Shown here: positions 8,577-18,595 of the stretch, in pieces | Layout: each line of letters begins with the position of its first letter | How positions within the stretch are numbered: the stretch's first letter is position 1 | NCBI GenBank assembly: GCA_018982785.1 | Contig: JAHHEN010000002.1 | Span: forward strand, 5,001-69,000 | Origin: Enterococcus innesii | GTDB lineage: Bacteria; Bacillota; Bacilli; Lactobacillales; Enterococcaceae | Direction: 5' to 3' | DNA: 64,000 bases | Translations under genes and position numbers: made by a program | Notes under the pieces: generated by a model | What the model was told of the DNA's origin: nothing | The model's database searches: none | What the model saw: the letters and a program-made list of their open reading frames with translations, nothing else

Positions 8577-8867
8577 GGTAAAGCCTCGTTTCTAGAGAAT
8601 TTCTGTCCCTACAAGCAAAGAGACATCTAGAAGGTATTATAGCATTTATCGCACGACGGAAAAAGCAGGGGACCAATCAAGGATTCTCCCACTTTCAAAG
8701 AATAGCTTTCGTTTGGTTAAATACAAACTCTTCATTTCAATAAATGTTTGTTTGATTACAAAGAGTTTACAGTTTCTGAAATCGGCTCAAATACCTTTTA
8801 TAAATTCTTAAGAAATTGTATACTAAATCTACGTTCACTATAAGGAAAAAACGGAGGAATAACGGAC
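8577..8867 (+). promoter_or_regulatory. Intergenic region with autolysin promoter
   Basis: Divergent spacer of 291 bp between the PAP2 gene and the LysM autolysin. TATACT at 8819-8824 is a probable -10 for the autolysin, with a weak T-rich -35 about 17 nt upstream. AGGAGG-like GGAGGA lies before ATG 8868. I see no ORF or terminator in it. Confidence 0.5.
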
Positions 8868-10562
8868 ATGAACACGAGTCAATCAAGAAAAGTACATCGT
8901 CAAGCAGACCAATCGGGCGATAAGTATCGAGTGATCAAAAAAAGTGCAGTTGTTTTAGGAACGACACTGACTGCTTGCTCTGTTGTAGCTCCATTGGTGT
9001 CATCGGTTCAAGCAGAAGCCGTAGAGACCTCGATCGCCCAAGTTTCTACTAGCAATTTTGCCGCGCCGAATACTTCCGCATTTATTGCTGAAATCGCTAC
9101 GTACGCTCAGCCCGTGGCACAAGCCAACGATTTATATGCTTCTGTGATGATCGCACAAGCCATTTTAGAAAGTGGTTGGGGCCGAAGCAGTTTATCAAAA
9201 GCACCAAATTATAATTTATTCGGGATCAAAGGCAGCTACAACGGTCAAACCGTTTATATGAGTACCTTGGAGTACTTGAACAATCAATGGTTGACTATGA
9301 ATGAACCTTTTAAGCGCTACCCATCTTACACGCAATCATTCGAAGATAATGCACGTACTTTACGCTCAACCTCTTTACAAAGCGGTGTCGCGTATTATTC
9401 TGGCGCTTGGAAGAGCAATACGACTTCATATCTTGATGCAACCGCATGGCTAGCAGGTCGCTATGCGACTGCACCAAACTATGCCTCTTCACTGAATGCC
9501 GTGATCCAACAATTTGGTTTGACGCAATATGACACACCAGCTTCTGGCAATGCCGGTGGTGGTGCCACAGCTAGCGCATCAACCAATACCACGACTACAA
9601 CGGCAGCTGTTAGCACGAGCGGCAGTCAAACCTATACAGTCGCTTCAGGCGATTCGGTCTGGTCGATTGCTAACAAACATGGGATTTCCATGGATCAGTT
9701 GCGCAGTTTGAACAACATCAAAAACGATTTTGTTTATCCAGGGCAAACGTTGAATGTCAACGGTAGCACCCAAAGTACTTCGACAACTTCAACAGTATCG
9801 ATCGTTAATCGTAATACTTCAGCAACTACATCAGGCAACACCTATACCGTAGTTTCTGGCGATTCGGTTTGGTCGATTGCCAATAAGCATGGCATTTCGA
9901 TGGATCAATTCCGCAGCTGGAACAACATCAAAAATGATTTTGTCTATCCAGGGCAAAAAGTTGTCGTCAGCGGTGGATCGTCTACGAATACCAGCAGTAC
10001 TACGACCGTCAGCACTGCATCAACGGCTAGCCAAAGCAGCGGCGGCACTTACACGGTGGCAGCTGGCGATTCGGTCTGGTCGATTGCTAACAAACATGGG
10101 ATTTCCATGGATCAATTCCGCAGTTTGAACAACATTAAAAACGACTATGTCTATCCAGGACAAAAGGTGGTTGTCAGCGGTAGTTCCGCAACGAGTACTA
10201 CAACAAGCACGACCGTCAGCAACCAAACCAGCAGTAGTGTTGCAGGCAATACCTATACGGTGGCAGCTGGGGATTCAGTCTGGTCAGTTGCCAATAAACA
10301 TGGGATTACGATGGATCAATTCCGCAGCTGGAACAACATCAAAAATGATTTTATCTATCCAGGACAAAAGGTGGTCGTTAAGCAAGGCGGCACGGCAGCT
10401 ACCACCAGTACTTCCACGACAAATGGTTCTTACAAGGTCGCATCGGGGGATTCCGTTTGGGGAATCGCAGATAAGTTCGGCATCACGACGGATCAATTTA
10501 TCCAATGGAACAATATTCAAAATAACTTTATTTACCCAGGACAAACAGTTAGGGTAAAATAG
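8868..10562 (+). CDS. Secreted N-acetylglucosaminidase autolysin with five LysM domains
   Basis: A peptidoglycan hydrolase of 564 residues. A long signal region (about 1-50, with [16 protein letters not shown]) is followed by a GH73 glucosaminidase domain at about 65-225, with the catalytic-site context [12 protein letters not shown] and NLFGIKG. Five LysM wall-binding repeats then run from about 256 to the C-terminus, separated by Ser/Thr/Asn-rich linkers. The plan matches E. hirae muramidase-2 and E. faecalis AtlA, which have six LysM, so it probably acts in cell separation. It stands alone, with no operon partner. Confidence 0.93.
   Translation: MNTSQSRKVHRQADQSGDKYRVIKKSAVVLGTTLTACSVVAPLVSSVQAEAVETSIAQVSTSNFAAPNTSAFIAEIATYAQPVAQANDLYASVMIAQAILESGWGRSSLSKAPNYNLFGIKGSYNGQTVYMSTLEYLNNQWLTMNEPFKRYPSYTQSFEDNARTLRSTSLQSGVAYYSGAWKSNTTSYLDATAWLAGRYATAPNYASSLNAVIQQFGLTQYDTPASGNAGGGATASASTNTTTTTAAVSTSGSQTYTVASGDSVWSIANKHGISMDQLRSLNNIKNDFVYPGQTLNVNGSTQSTSTTSTVSIVNRNTSATTSGNTYTVVSGDSVWSIANKHGISMDQFRSWNNIKNDFVYPGQKVVVSGGSSTNTSSTTTVSTASTASQSSGGTYTVAAGDSVWSIANKHGISMDQFRSLNNIKNDYVYPGQKVVVSGSSATSTTTSTTVSNQTSSSVAGNTYTVAAGDSVWSVANKHGITMDQFRSWNNIKNDFIYPGQKVVVKQGGTAATTSTSTTNGSYKVASGDSVWGIADKFGITTDQFIQWNNIQNNFIYPGQTVRVK
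9637..10557 (+). repeat. Five tandem LysM-encoding repeats
   Basis: Five units of about 135 bp, each encoding a LysM that opens with YTV or YKV plus GDSVW and closes with YPGQ, separated by 45-60 bp low-complexity linkers. Units 1-4 are nearly identical at DNA level. The core after DQ alternates SLNN, SWNN, SLNN, SWNN, and the fifth unit is the most divergent. Confidence 0.9.
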
Positions 10563-10599
10563 ATTGCTATTCCTAATGATTTTTGTTAGGATAAGTGCA

Positions 10600-10855
10600 A
10601 AGAAACTTTCACGTTTGAGAAGAAATAGTAGAAGTACGGTGGGACTTTTAGAGAGTGCATGGTTGGTGGAAATGCACAGCACACCTTTCGAACTCGTCTT
10701 CGAGTGATATCTGACTGAACCTGAATTGGCTAGGCAGATACGGCGATGGCCGTTAAAACATCGAGGTCTGCTTTTTTGAGGAGCAGATAAACTTAGGTGG
10801 TACCACGTTGATAACGTCCTATAAAAATCATAGCGATTTTTATAGGACTTTTTTT
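10600..10855 (+). promoter_or_regulatory. T-box leader of leuS
   Basis: The 349-bp gap before leuS holds a T-box riboswitch. Stem I has the AGAGAG and GGTTGGTG elements near 10632-10655 and an arm with leucine codons (CTC and CTT within GAACTCGTCTTCG). The T-box proper AGGTGGTACCACG is at 10795-10807. The terminator GTCCTATAAAAATC/GATTTTTATAGGAC plus T run is at 10816-10855. Uncharged tRNA-Leu, whose 3' end ACCA matches the TGGT bulge, should stabilise the antiterminator and allow leuS transcription. Confidence 0.93.
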
Positions 10856-10910
10856 AAGTTTTGCTAGTTGATTTGACGAGCAAAACACCAATTTTTAGGA
10901 GGAGTCCATC

Positions 10911-13322
10911 GTGAATTACAATCACAAAGAAATCGAAAAAAAATGGCAAAAATATTGGGCGAAGAAAAATGAATTCAACACCCATGATGAGCCGGACAAA
11001 CCAAAATTTTATGCGCTAGATATGTTCCCATATCCATCTGGACAAGGATTACATGTCGGACATCCAGAAGGCTATACGGCTACGGATATCTTGAGCCGCT
11101 TCAAACGCAGTCAAGGCTACAATGTACTGCACCCAATGGGCTGGGATGCCTTTGGTCTGCCTGCCGAACAATATGCACTAGACACAGGAAATGATCCAGC
11201 GGAATTCACAAAGAAAAACATTGAGACCTTCCGTCGTCAAATCAATTCGTTAGGGTTCAGTTATGATTGGAATCGTGAAATCAACACGACAGACCCTGAA
11301 TACTATAAGTGGACCCAATGGATCTTTACCAAGCTTTATGAAAAAGGGTTAGCTTATGAAGCTGAAGTTCCAGTAAACTGGGTACCAGAGCTTGGAACTG
11401 TGATTGCCAATGAAGAAGTCATTGACGGCAAGAGCGAACGGGGCGGCTATGATGTGATCCGCAAACCGATGCGCCAATGGATGCTGAAAATCACGGCATA
11501 TGCTGATCGTTTGTTGGACGATCTTGAAGAAGTTGACTGGCCAGAAAGCATCAAAGAAATGCAACGCAATTGGATCGGACGTTCTGTCGGAGCCAACGTA
11601 ACGTTTAAAGTGGCAGGGATGGAAAAAGACCTTACCGTCTTTACGACTCGCCCAGATACCTTGTTTGGTGCGACCTACGCCGTATTGGCGCCAGAACATG
11701 AGCTAGTGGCCCAAATCACTACCCCTGAACAAAAAGCAGCCATTGATGCCTATGTAGAAGAAGCGTCGAAAAAATCTGATTTGAACCGAACAGATTTGGC
11801 CAAAGAAAAAACCGGTGTCTTCACTGGTGCCTATGCCATCAATCCCGTGAATGGCAAAGAGATCCCGATCTGGATCGCCGATTACGTTTTGGCTTCTTAT
11901 GGAACAGGTGCGATCATGGCGGTTCCTGCCCATGACGAACGTGACCACGAATTTGCCAAAACATTTGGCTTAGAGATCATTCCTGTATTGGCAGGGGGCA
12001 ACGTGGAAGAATCTGCCTATACCGAAGATGGCCTGCATATCAATTCAGACTTTTTGGATGGGCTAGACAAAGAGACTGCCATCGAAAAAATGGTCGCATG
12101 GTTGGAAGAAAACCATGTTGGAAAAAAGAAGTCAGCTATCGTCTTCGCGATTGGTTGTTTTCTCGTCAACGGTATTGGGGGAACCAATCCCAATCATCCA
12201 TTGGGAAGATGGGACGACTACGACGCTTCCTGAAGATCAGCTGCCGTTGCGTTTGCCAAAAACCGACAATATCAAACCAAGCGGTACTGGTGAATCGCCA
12301 TTAGCCAATGTCACGGATTGGGTCAATGTCACCGACCCTGAAACTGGGAAAAAGGACGTCGGGAAACCAATACGATGCCACAATGGGCTGGAAGTTCCTG
12401 GTATTTCTTACGTTTTATCGATCCTCATAATAAGTCTGTTTTGGCTGACTACGATAAATTGAAACGCTGGATGCCAGTCGATATTTATATCGGTGGCGCA
12501 GAGCACGCTGTCTTGCATTTGCTTTATGCTCGCTTCTGGCATAAATTCTTGTACGATATCGGTGTTGTACCAACGAAAGAACCATTTGAAAAATTGTTTA
12601 ACCAAGGGATGATCCTTGGGGAAAACAATGAAAAAATGTCGAAATCCCGCGGCAACGTCGTCAATCCAGATGATGTCGTCAACCAATACGGTGCGGACAC
12701 CTTGCGTTTATATGAAATGTTTATGGGCCCACTGGATGCATCGATCGCTTGGAATGAGAACGGCCTCGAAGGCAGTCGCAAATTCTTGGATCGCGTGTGG
12801 CGCTTGATCGTCGATGAAAATGGCAAAATGCGCGACCGCATCACGACATTCAACGATGGCAAATTGTCGAAAGTGTACCATCAAACAGTTAAGAAAGTGA
12901 CGGAAGATTTTGAGCAGCTGCACTTCAATACGGCGATTTCCCAATTGATGGTCTTTGTCAATGAAGCGTACAAAGCCGATGCCTTGCCTTACGAATATGT
13001 CGAAGGATTTGTGCAGCTATTGGCTCCGATCGCACCGCATATCGGGGAAGAGCTCTGGTCGATCCTCGGAAATGACAACGGGATCTCATATGTGCCATGG
13101 CCAACCTATGACGAAAGTGCCCTAGTGGAAGATGAGATCGAAGTCGTCTTTCAAGTCAATGGCAAAGTTCGTGCCAAAGCAATGGTGCCAGCGGATGCCG
13201 AAAAAGCAGTGCTTGAACAATTGGCGCAAGAAAACGAACTTGTCCAAGAACAGCTCCAAGGAAAAACGATCCGCAAAGTGATCGTCGTACCGAATAAATT
13301 GGTCAATATCGTTGCAAACTAA
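10911..13322 (+). CDS. leuS: Leucyl-tRNA synthetase (three apparent frameshifts)
   Basis: Class Ia synthetase charging tRNA-Leu, cytoplasmic and essential. [21 protein letters not shown] is the HIGH region; the editing domain includes [15 protein letters not shown] and [26 protein letters not shown] is the KMSKS loop. The GTG start at 10911 follows TTAGGAGGAG. The frame breaks three times within about 230 bp: A6 at 12122-12127, G5 at 12177-12181, and A5/G2 at 12349-12355. One extra base at each restores [23 protein letters not shown] and [16 protein letters not shown] and gives 804 residues, the usual length. Certainly one functional gene. Confidence 0.95.
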
Positions 13323-13335
13323 ACGCTAAAAACGT

Positions 13336-13374
13336 AGCTGCCTAACAGATCGACAGTCTGTTAGGCAGCTTTTT
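13336..13374 (+). terminator. leuS terminator
   Basis: 14-bp stem AGCTGCCTAACAGA/TCTGTTAGGCAGCT followed by T5. Confidence 0.93.
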
Positions 13375-13386
13375 GGTAGCGACAAA

Positions 13387-13427
13387 GAAAAAAGTGTTAC
13401 TGAGTGGTTCTCAGCAACACTTTTTTG
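13387..13427. terminator. Bidirectional terminator
   Basis: AAAAAAGTGTTACTGAG and CTCAGCAACACTTTTTT form a long stem with runs on both sides. It mainly serves the small minus-strand gene that ends at 13428. Confidence 0.85.
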
Positions 13428-13658
13428 TTATTTTTTGCGAATGATCCCATAGAACAAAGCGGCTGTTGCGACCAATGGAATCAAGATCACTAATAGAAAG
13501 CCGTTTGGATACGTAGCGCGAGTGAAAATTTCTGATGAAGCATCACTTCCGCCAAATAGATGATTGGAAATCATGAACTGAGCCATCATAGCAACGATTG
13601 CGACAAAACCAATTGCAGCACCAGTACCGACGAATAATTTTTTCTTTGCGTTGTTCAT
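13428..13658 (-). CDS. Small two-TM membrane protein, unknown function
   Basis: 76 residues with predicted membrane segments at about 8-30 and 52-72 joined by a polar loop (SNHLFGGSDASSEIFTRATYPNG), and basic ends (NNAKKK, IIRKK). The start ATG 13658 has AAAGGGGC upstream. It is a single gene with its own terminator. I do not recognise a family. Confidence 0.75.
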   Translation of the reverse strand: MNNAKKKLFVGTGAAIGFVAIVAMMAQFMISNHLFGGSDASSEIFTRATYPNGFLLVILIPLVATAALFYGIIRKK

Positions 13659-13842
13659 TACATTTGCCCCTTTAATAGTCTCTATGTATCATTATACAAA
13701 ATTTGGATACGTGTTCAATCTGATTTTGTCAAATAATTGATTCGTAATACACTTGAAATGTTTCTGACATATTTAAGCGCCAAAAAAGCCAAAATTCCAC
13801 TTGTTAGCGATCATATTATTCGCTGATCCTCACGGACTCTCG

Positions 13843-13848
13843 TATAAT
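13843..13848 (+). promoter_or_regulatory. Probable -10 element
   Basis: TATAAT 31 nt before the start of the hypothetical gene at 13879. The -35 (TTCGCT, 18-nt spacing) is weak. Confidence 0.5.
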
Positions 13849-13878
13849 AAAGAAAGAGAAAAGAAAGAGGGGAATTAC

Positions 13879-14178
13879 ATGGAGTATCAATCATTTGAAG
13901 GCCAAACGGCTTTTTTTGAAGATTATGCACGGATTGCCAAACCTGGCTATGAAGAAGAGGCAGTCACTGCCGATGTCTTGGAACAGTTGAATCAACAATT
14001 AACAGAAGAAGAGCTGTTTTACCGTTTAGCAGCCGAAGATGCCAAAGAAGGGCAAGTCTTTCTATTTCCTTTCAGCAAGCGAATGTTTACCGAAGACCTT
14101 GACGCTGCCATTTCAACAGAATTCCGTTATGATGGCGCACCCTATGTCTATGAGACTTACGAAGACGAACAACCTTAA
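13879..14178 (+). CDS. Small acidic protein, unknown function
   Basis: 99 residues, strongly acidic, no membrane segment or signal peptide, so probably cytoplasmic. The start ATG 13879 is chosen for the AGAGGGG ribosome site 8 nt upstream; the frame is open further up but without a site. Aromatic-rich FEDYARIAKPGYEEE and VYETYEDE stretches are visible. Monocistronic between a TATAAT element and a strong terminator. I do not recognise a family. Confidence 0.75.
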   Translation: MEYQSFEGQTAFFEDYARIAKPGYEEEAVTADVLEQLNQQLTEEELFYRLAAEDAKEGQVFLFPFSKRMFTEDLDAAISTEFRYDGAPYVYETYEDEQP

Positions 14179-14186
14179 TCACGCAG

Positions 14187-14231
14187 AAAAAAGCTTTCAG
14201 ATGATCGGTTAAATCATCTGAAAGCTTTTTT
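14187..14231. terminator. Bidirectional terminator
   Basis: Stem AAAAAAGCTTTCAGATGAT/ATCATCTGAAAGCTTTTTT with runs on both sides, between convergent genes. Confidence 0.92.
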
Positions 14232-14247
14232 GGTTGAGGCATTGCTA

Positions 14248-15764
14248 TTAATGCTTGGCTTGCTGCTGCGCTAAGGTCAAGTCACCAATGTAAGGGACTT
14301 TTTTTCCGGCAACTTTCAAGTATTGTTCGGCACCTTTGCCCGCAATAATCACGATATCACGACTGTCTGCTTCAGCGATCGCCGATTTGACGGCTTGTTC
14401 CCGATCCATCTCAAGAATGACGGCAACTTCAGGATTGGTGATAGCGTCGGCGATCTCTTGGGCGATCGCAGCTGCTTCTTCAAAATCAGGATCATCGCTA
14501 GTCAGATAGACTTTGTCCGCATATTCTCCTAATGCTCGTCCCATATCTGCTCGGCGAGATTGGGCTTTGCCACCCGCACTACCAGTGACAAAAAGCAGGC
14601 GGCCATCTGGGCGCAATTGACGGGCAAGTTCACTTAATGATTGGAAGCTAAGGTAATTGTGGGCATAATCAACAATCATGACTGCCCCATTTTCTTTTTC
14701 TAAAACGATCATTCGTCCAGGGATGATCACTGTCGGCAGGACTTTCTGGGCGTCCTCACGAGAGGCACCCGCTAAGCAGGCAGCCAAAATCGCCGCTGCG
14801 GCGTTCTCATGGTTGAAAGAACCTAAGATCCCCAGTTGATATTCACCAGAGACTTGCAAGACATCAGAAGTAGCTGTCAGGGCAAAACTCTTTAGGTCCA
14901 TTCCTTCTTGAACGACATAATCGGCGTCTGAACGTCCGTAGGTGATATAAGGAACTTGATGGACTTCACAAGTTTCTCGCAGCAAGTGGTAGTGATCACT
15001 TTGCCGATTTAAAATCATTTGTTTGCTGTTGCGGATCAGTTCCCGTTTGCAGTAAAGGTAATCATCATAAGTCGGGTGTTCCACCGGTCCGATGTGATCA
15101 GGCGAAATATTCAAGAACGCGCCAATATCAAAGGTAATACCGGCGACCCGTTTGGTTTTATAGGCTTGGGAAGAAACCTCCATCACAAGATGGGTCAGGC
15201 CGTTTGCGACAGCCTCGGCCATCATCTTATAAAGATCCAGCGTTTCAGGGGTCGTCAACACTGCTTCATTAAAGGTTTTTCCATCGACTGAGTTTTCCTC
15301 AGATGAAAAGAATGCTACTTTTTGACCCGTCGATTCTGCTAAAATCGCCCGAGCAAAATAGGCGCAGCTGGTTTTGCCTTTTGTGCCAGTGATGCCGATG
15401 GTCACCAGCTGTTCTTGCGGGTTGCCATAAAACGCTTGGGCGATCACTGCCATCGTTTCTCGAATGTCCGTAACAATGATCCCGTAGGTTGCGAAGTTGT
15501 CATAAGGTGTTTCTGAAATGTAGCATTGAATGCCTTGATCAATGGCGGCGGCTAGGTAGCTTTCTTTAAAAGAAGCCCCTTTACAGAAAAAAGCGTCGCC
15601 GCATCGGCTGTTCGCGAGTCGTAGCTTAATGAGGTAAAGGCAAGATCAGTCATTTCTTGCGGCACGGTATAAACCCAATCAGTGGGGGTGATGATTTCTT
15701 TCAATAGGTTTTCCTGCAATAAGAGCTTGCGGATCTGGGGCACGGTAATGAGTTCCTTTTGCAT
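14248..15764 (-). CDS. murE: UDP-MurNAc-L-Ala-D-Glu:L-lysine ligase, frameshifted
   Basis: Mur ligase adding the third stem-peptide residue to the peptidoglycan precursor, cytoplasmic and ATP-dependent. The N-terminal domain (MQKELITVP, LSYDSRTADAATLF) is followed by the ATP loop GITGTKGKTSCAYFA, EVSSQAYKTKRV, FLNISPDHIGPVEHPTYDDY, and IVDYAHN. The substrate-selecting motif is SDDPDFEE, as in streptococcal lysine ligases (DDPN), not the DNPR of DAP enzymes. The frame breaks at the A6 run 15587-15592; one extra base gives LFFCKGASFKESYLAAAI and 505 residues. Start ATG 15764 follows AAGGAGAA. The essential role argues for a sequence error. Confidence 0.9.
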
Positions 15765-15963
15765 CGTTGTTCTCCTTCATTCCTCTAAAGATTTCTCTTA
15801 TTATAGCATAACTCCTAAAAACCGCCGTTTGGGAGAGAAAAGTTTTCTTTTTTTTCTCCTTATTTTGAAGAAACTTTAAGATGTTGCAAAAATAGATTGC
15901 GACCAACCCTTTTTCGAATTAAAATGGAAGGGATATGTTTGTAGAAAGTTGGAGATAATGGCG

Positions 15964-17610
15964 ATGGATAATCACATGCGTTCAGTGTCAAAAGAATTAA
16001 CTACACAAGAAAAAATGGCTCAAGGATCTGCTTGGATGACGATGGGAAATATCGGCTCACGTTTGCTTGGCGCCATTTACATTTTACCCTGGTATTATTG
16101 GATGGGGGCAAATGCTGATAAAGCAAATGCGTTATTTGGAATGGGCTATAATGTTTACGCCTTATTTTTAATGATCTCCACTGCGGGGATCCCATCGGCA
16201 ATTGCCAAACAGATTTCTTTTTATAATTCTCGCCAAGAATACCGCACGAGCCAGAAACTCTTTTTAAGAGCCTTCCAATTGATGGCAGGCTTTGGCGTGG
16301 TGACCGCCGGCATCATGTATTTGGCAGCCCCATGGTTGGCAACGGCTTCAGGTGGTGGGGAAGAATTGATTCCTGCAATGCGCTCATTGAGCATTGCACT
16401 ATTGGTCTTTCCTTGTATGAGTGTTATGCGAGGATACTTCCAAGGGAATCAAGACATGAAACCTTTTGCGATCTCGCAAGTGGTGGAACAAATCGCCCGC
16501 GTCTGCTATATGCTTTTAGCGACCTTCATCATTATGCGGGTCATCGAAGGCGAATACACGGCAGCAGTGACGCAATCGACTTTTGCCGCCTTTATTGGTG
16601 TCTTAGCAAGTATTTTGGTTTTAGGCTATTACTTCCAAAAGCAACGGGTGCGGATGGATGTCTTAGTCGATATGAGCAAAGAAGAAACCGTGCTGCAAAC
16701 CAAAGAATTGGTTTTAGCGACCATCAAAGAAGCGATCCCTTTTATTATCGTTGGTTCTGGGATCACGATTTTAAAATTGGTGGATCAGTACACCTTTGTA
16801 CGGATCATGAGTAGTTTTACTGAATTTTCAAATGACCAGCTCTTAGAATTAATGGCGATTTTCGGTAGCAATCCTGATAAGTTGACGATGGTCGTTATCG
16901 GATTAGCTACTTCCATGGCTTCAACAGGCTTGCCTTTGATCAGTGAAGCAGTCGCCAAAAAAGACAAAAAGAACTTAGCTAAATTGATCAGCAACAACTT
17001 GCAATTGTATTCCTTTGTAATGTTCCCAGCGACCTTTGGGATGATCGTACTGTCTTATCCCTTATATACCTTGTTTTATCGCCCAGATGCGTTAGGGGCG
17101 AGCGTCCTAGTCGCTGCCTGTCTGTCTGGACTGGTCTTAGGCTTGTTTATGCTTAGTTCCAGTATGCTTCAAGGAATGTACCACAACAAAGAAGCCGTTA
17201 TTTTCTTCTTTGTAGGATTACTGGTGAAAGTGATCTTGCAGTATCCAGCGATTCGGTTGTTCCAAGTTTACGGCCCATTGGTTTCCACCACGATTGCTTT
17301 AGGGATCGTCTGCTGGCTAAATATTCGCAAGATGATTCGCAAAGGCCATTTCAATGTAAACTTGACGTTGCGACGGACGTTATTGATTGGCGCGATGACG
17401 ATCATTATGGTAATCGCAGCGTTGATTGCCCGCCAACTCTTTGGGCTTGTCCTCAGTTCTGAAAGAAAAGTTCAAGCCTTTATCTTGAGCTTGCTAGTAG
17501 CAGGAGTCGGTGGCAGTGTGTACATCTACATTGCGCTGAAATTACGTTTAGCTGAAAAACTGCTCGGCTCATCAATGGTTCGTTTGCGCCAGAAATTACA
17601 CATCAAATAA
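15964..17610 (+). CDS. murJ: MurJ/YtgP-type lipid II flippase (MOP superfamily)
   Basis: A membrane protein of about 548 residues and 14 predicted TM segments, of the polysaccharide-biosynthesis/MurJ family. It is expected to move lipid II across the membrane. Seen in order are GSAWMTMGNIGSRLLGAIY, AGIPSAIAKQIS, MRGYFQGNQDMKPFA and MASTGLPLISEAVAKKD. The divergent murE and the following rsuA match the ytgP-ytzG order of Bacillus. Start: GGAG at 15951 fits ATG 15964; ATG 15958 is possible. Confidence 0.9.
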   Translation: MDNHMRSVSKELTTQEKMAQGSAWMTMGNIGSRLLGAIYILPWYYWMGANADKANALFGMGYNVYALFLMISTAGIPSAIAKQISFYNSRQEYRTSQKLFLRAFQLMAGFGVVTAGIMYLAAPWLATASGGGEELIPAMRSLSIALLVFPCMSVMRGYFQGNQDMKPFAISQVVEQIARVCYMLLATFIIMRVIEGEYTAAVTQSTFAAFIGVLASILVLGYYFQKQRVRMDVLVDMSKEETVLQTKELVLATIKEAIPFIIVGSGITILKLVDQYTFVRIMSSFTEFSNDQLLELMAIFGSNPDKLTMVVIGLATSMASTGLPLISEAVAKKDKKNLAKLISNNLQLYSFVMFPATFGMIVLSYPLYTLFYRPDALGASVLVAACLSGLVLGLFMLSSSMLQGMYHNKEAVIFFFVGLLVKVILQYPAIRLFQVYGPLVSTTIALGIVCWLNIRKMIRKGHFNVNLTLRRTLLIGAMTIIMVIAALIARQLFGLVLSSERKVQAFILSLLVAGVGGSVYIYIALKLRLAEKLLGSSMVRLRQKLHIK

Positions 17611-17679
17611 AACCAGAAGCAGTCGCTGAGCCTCCATTGCGAGACCTTGGCGGCTGTTTTCCATGAAAGGAAGAAAGCA

Positions 17680-18399
17680 ATGCGTTTAGACAAGTTTTTA
17701 GCGGATATGGGCTATGGCTCCCGTAAAGAAGTGAAGCAGTTGATCAAAAAAGGCCTCGTGACCGTCAATGGACAAGTCATCAAGAGTGACAAAACGCACG
17801 TTCAAGAAACACAAGATACCGTTTGTTTTGAGGGGGAACCCATCGTCTATCAAAGCCAGTTTTATTATTTGCTGAATAAACCCGCAGGAGTGATTTCGGC
17901 AACTGTCGATTCCTATGAAGAGACGGTTTTAGATTTGTTTTCTGAAGAAGCATTTCGCGAAGATTTGTTTCCAGTAGGACGGTTGGATAAAGACACCGAA
18001 GGCTTTTTGCTGATTACGAACGATGGCGGATTGGCGCATCAATTATTGTCGCCTAAGAAGCATGTGGAAAAAGAATATTATGCCCAAGTCGAGGGAATCA
18101 TGACAGCGGAGGATCAAAAAACCTTTGCCAAAGGCATCAAATTAGACGGCGAGTGGACCTTGCCGGCTGAACTGCAGATCCTCAACGTCGATGAAGAAGA
18201 AACGCGCAGCGAAATCAAACTGATTCTCCATGAAGGCAAGTTTCATCAAGTCAAACGGATGGTCCAGGCAGTAGGAAAAGAAGTCGTTTATTTGAAACGG
18301 ATTCGCATGGGAGGCCTGTCCCTGCCAGATGATTTGGCATTAGGCGAGTATCGGGAATTAACTCCTGAGGAATTGGCGAAGCTGCAAGAGCGAGGATAA
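17680..18399 (+). CDS. rsuA: 16S rRNA pseudouridine synthase, RsuA family
   Basis: 239 residues. An S4 RNA-binding domain (MRLDKFLADMGYGSRKEVKQ) is followed by the RsuA/RluB catalytic domain with the aspartate in GRLDKDTEGFLLITNDG near residue 105, then LHEGKFHQVKRM. It converts a uridine in small-subunit rRNA (U516 in E. coli). Start ATG 17680 follows GAAAGGAAG. It sits 70 nt after murJ without a terminator, so co-transcription is likely. RluB specificity cannot be excluded. Confidence 0.88.
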   Translation: MRLDKFLADMGYGSRKEVKQLIKKGLVTVNGQVIKSDKTHVQETQDTVCFEGEPIVYQSQFYYLLNKPAGVISATVDSYEETVLDLFSEEAFREDLFPVGRLDKDTEGFLLITNDGGLAHQLLSPKKHVEKEYYAQVEGIMTAEDQKTFAKGIKLDGEWTLPAELQILNVDEEETRSEIKLILHEGKFHQVKRMVQAVGKEVVYLKRIRMGGLSLPDDLALGEYRELTPEELAKLQERG

Positions 18400-18595
18400 G
18401 ACGATCGGCGAGCTAAAGAAATTCTTATAAAAGTTGTTATTCGGCTGCAATATTTGTAAAAAAAGCCCGTTTTATAGGTGATTTACATGAAAATTTGCAA
18501 CAATAGACTTTAAACTGTTGGAAAAACCCTCTTTTTTTTTCATAAATAAGCATGTTACAGTAGCCAAGCTACTAAAAAAAGAAGGAGTTACCTCA

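Noticed and set aside
9637-10557. Regularly spaced repeats as a CRISPR array
   Set aside because: The repeats are about 135 bp, in frame and encode LysM domains.
14248-15764. murE as a pseudogene
   Set aside because: The rest of the gene is fully conserved and the break is one base in a mononucleotide run; the enzyme is essential unless a second copy exists.
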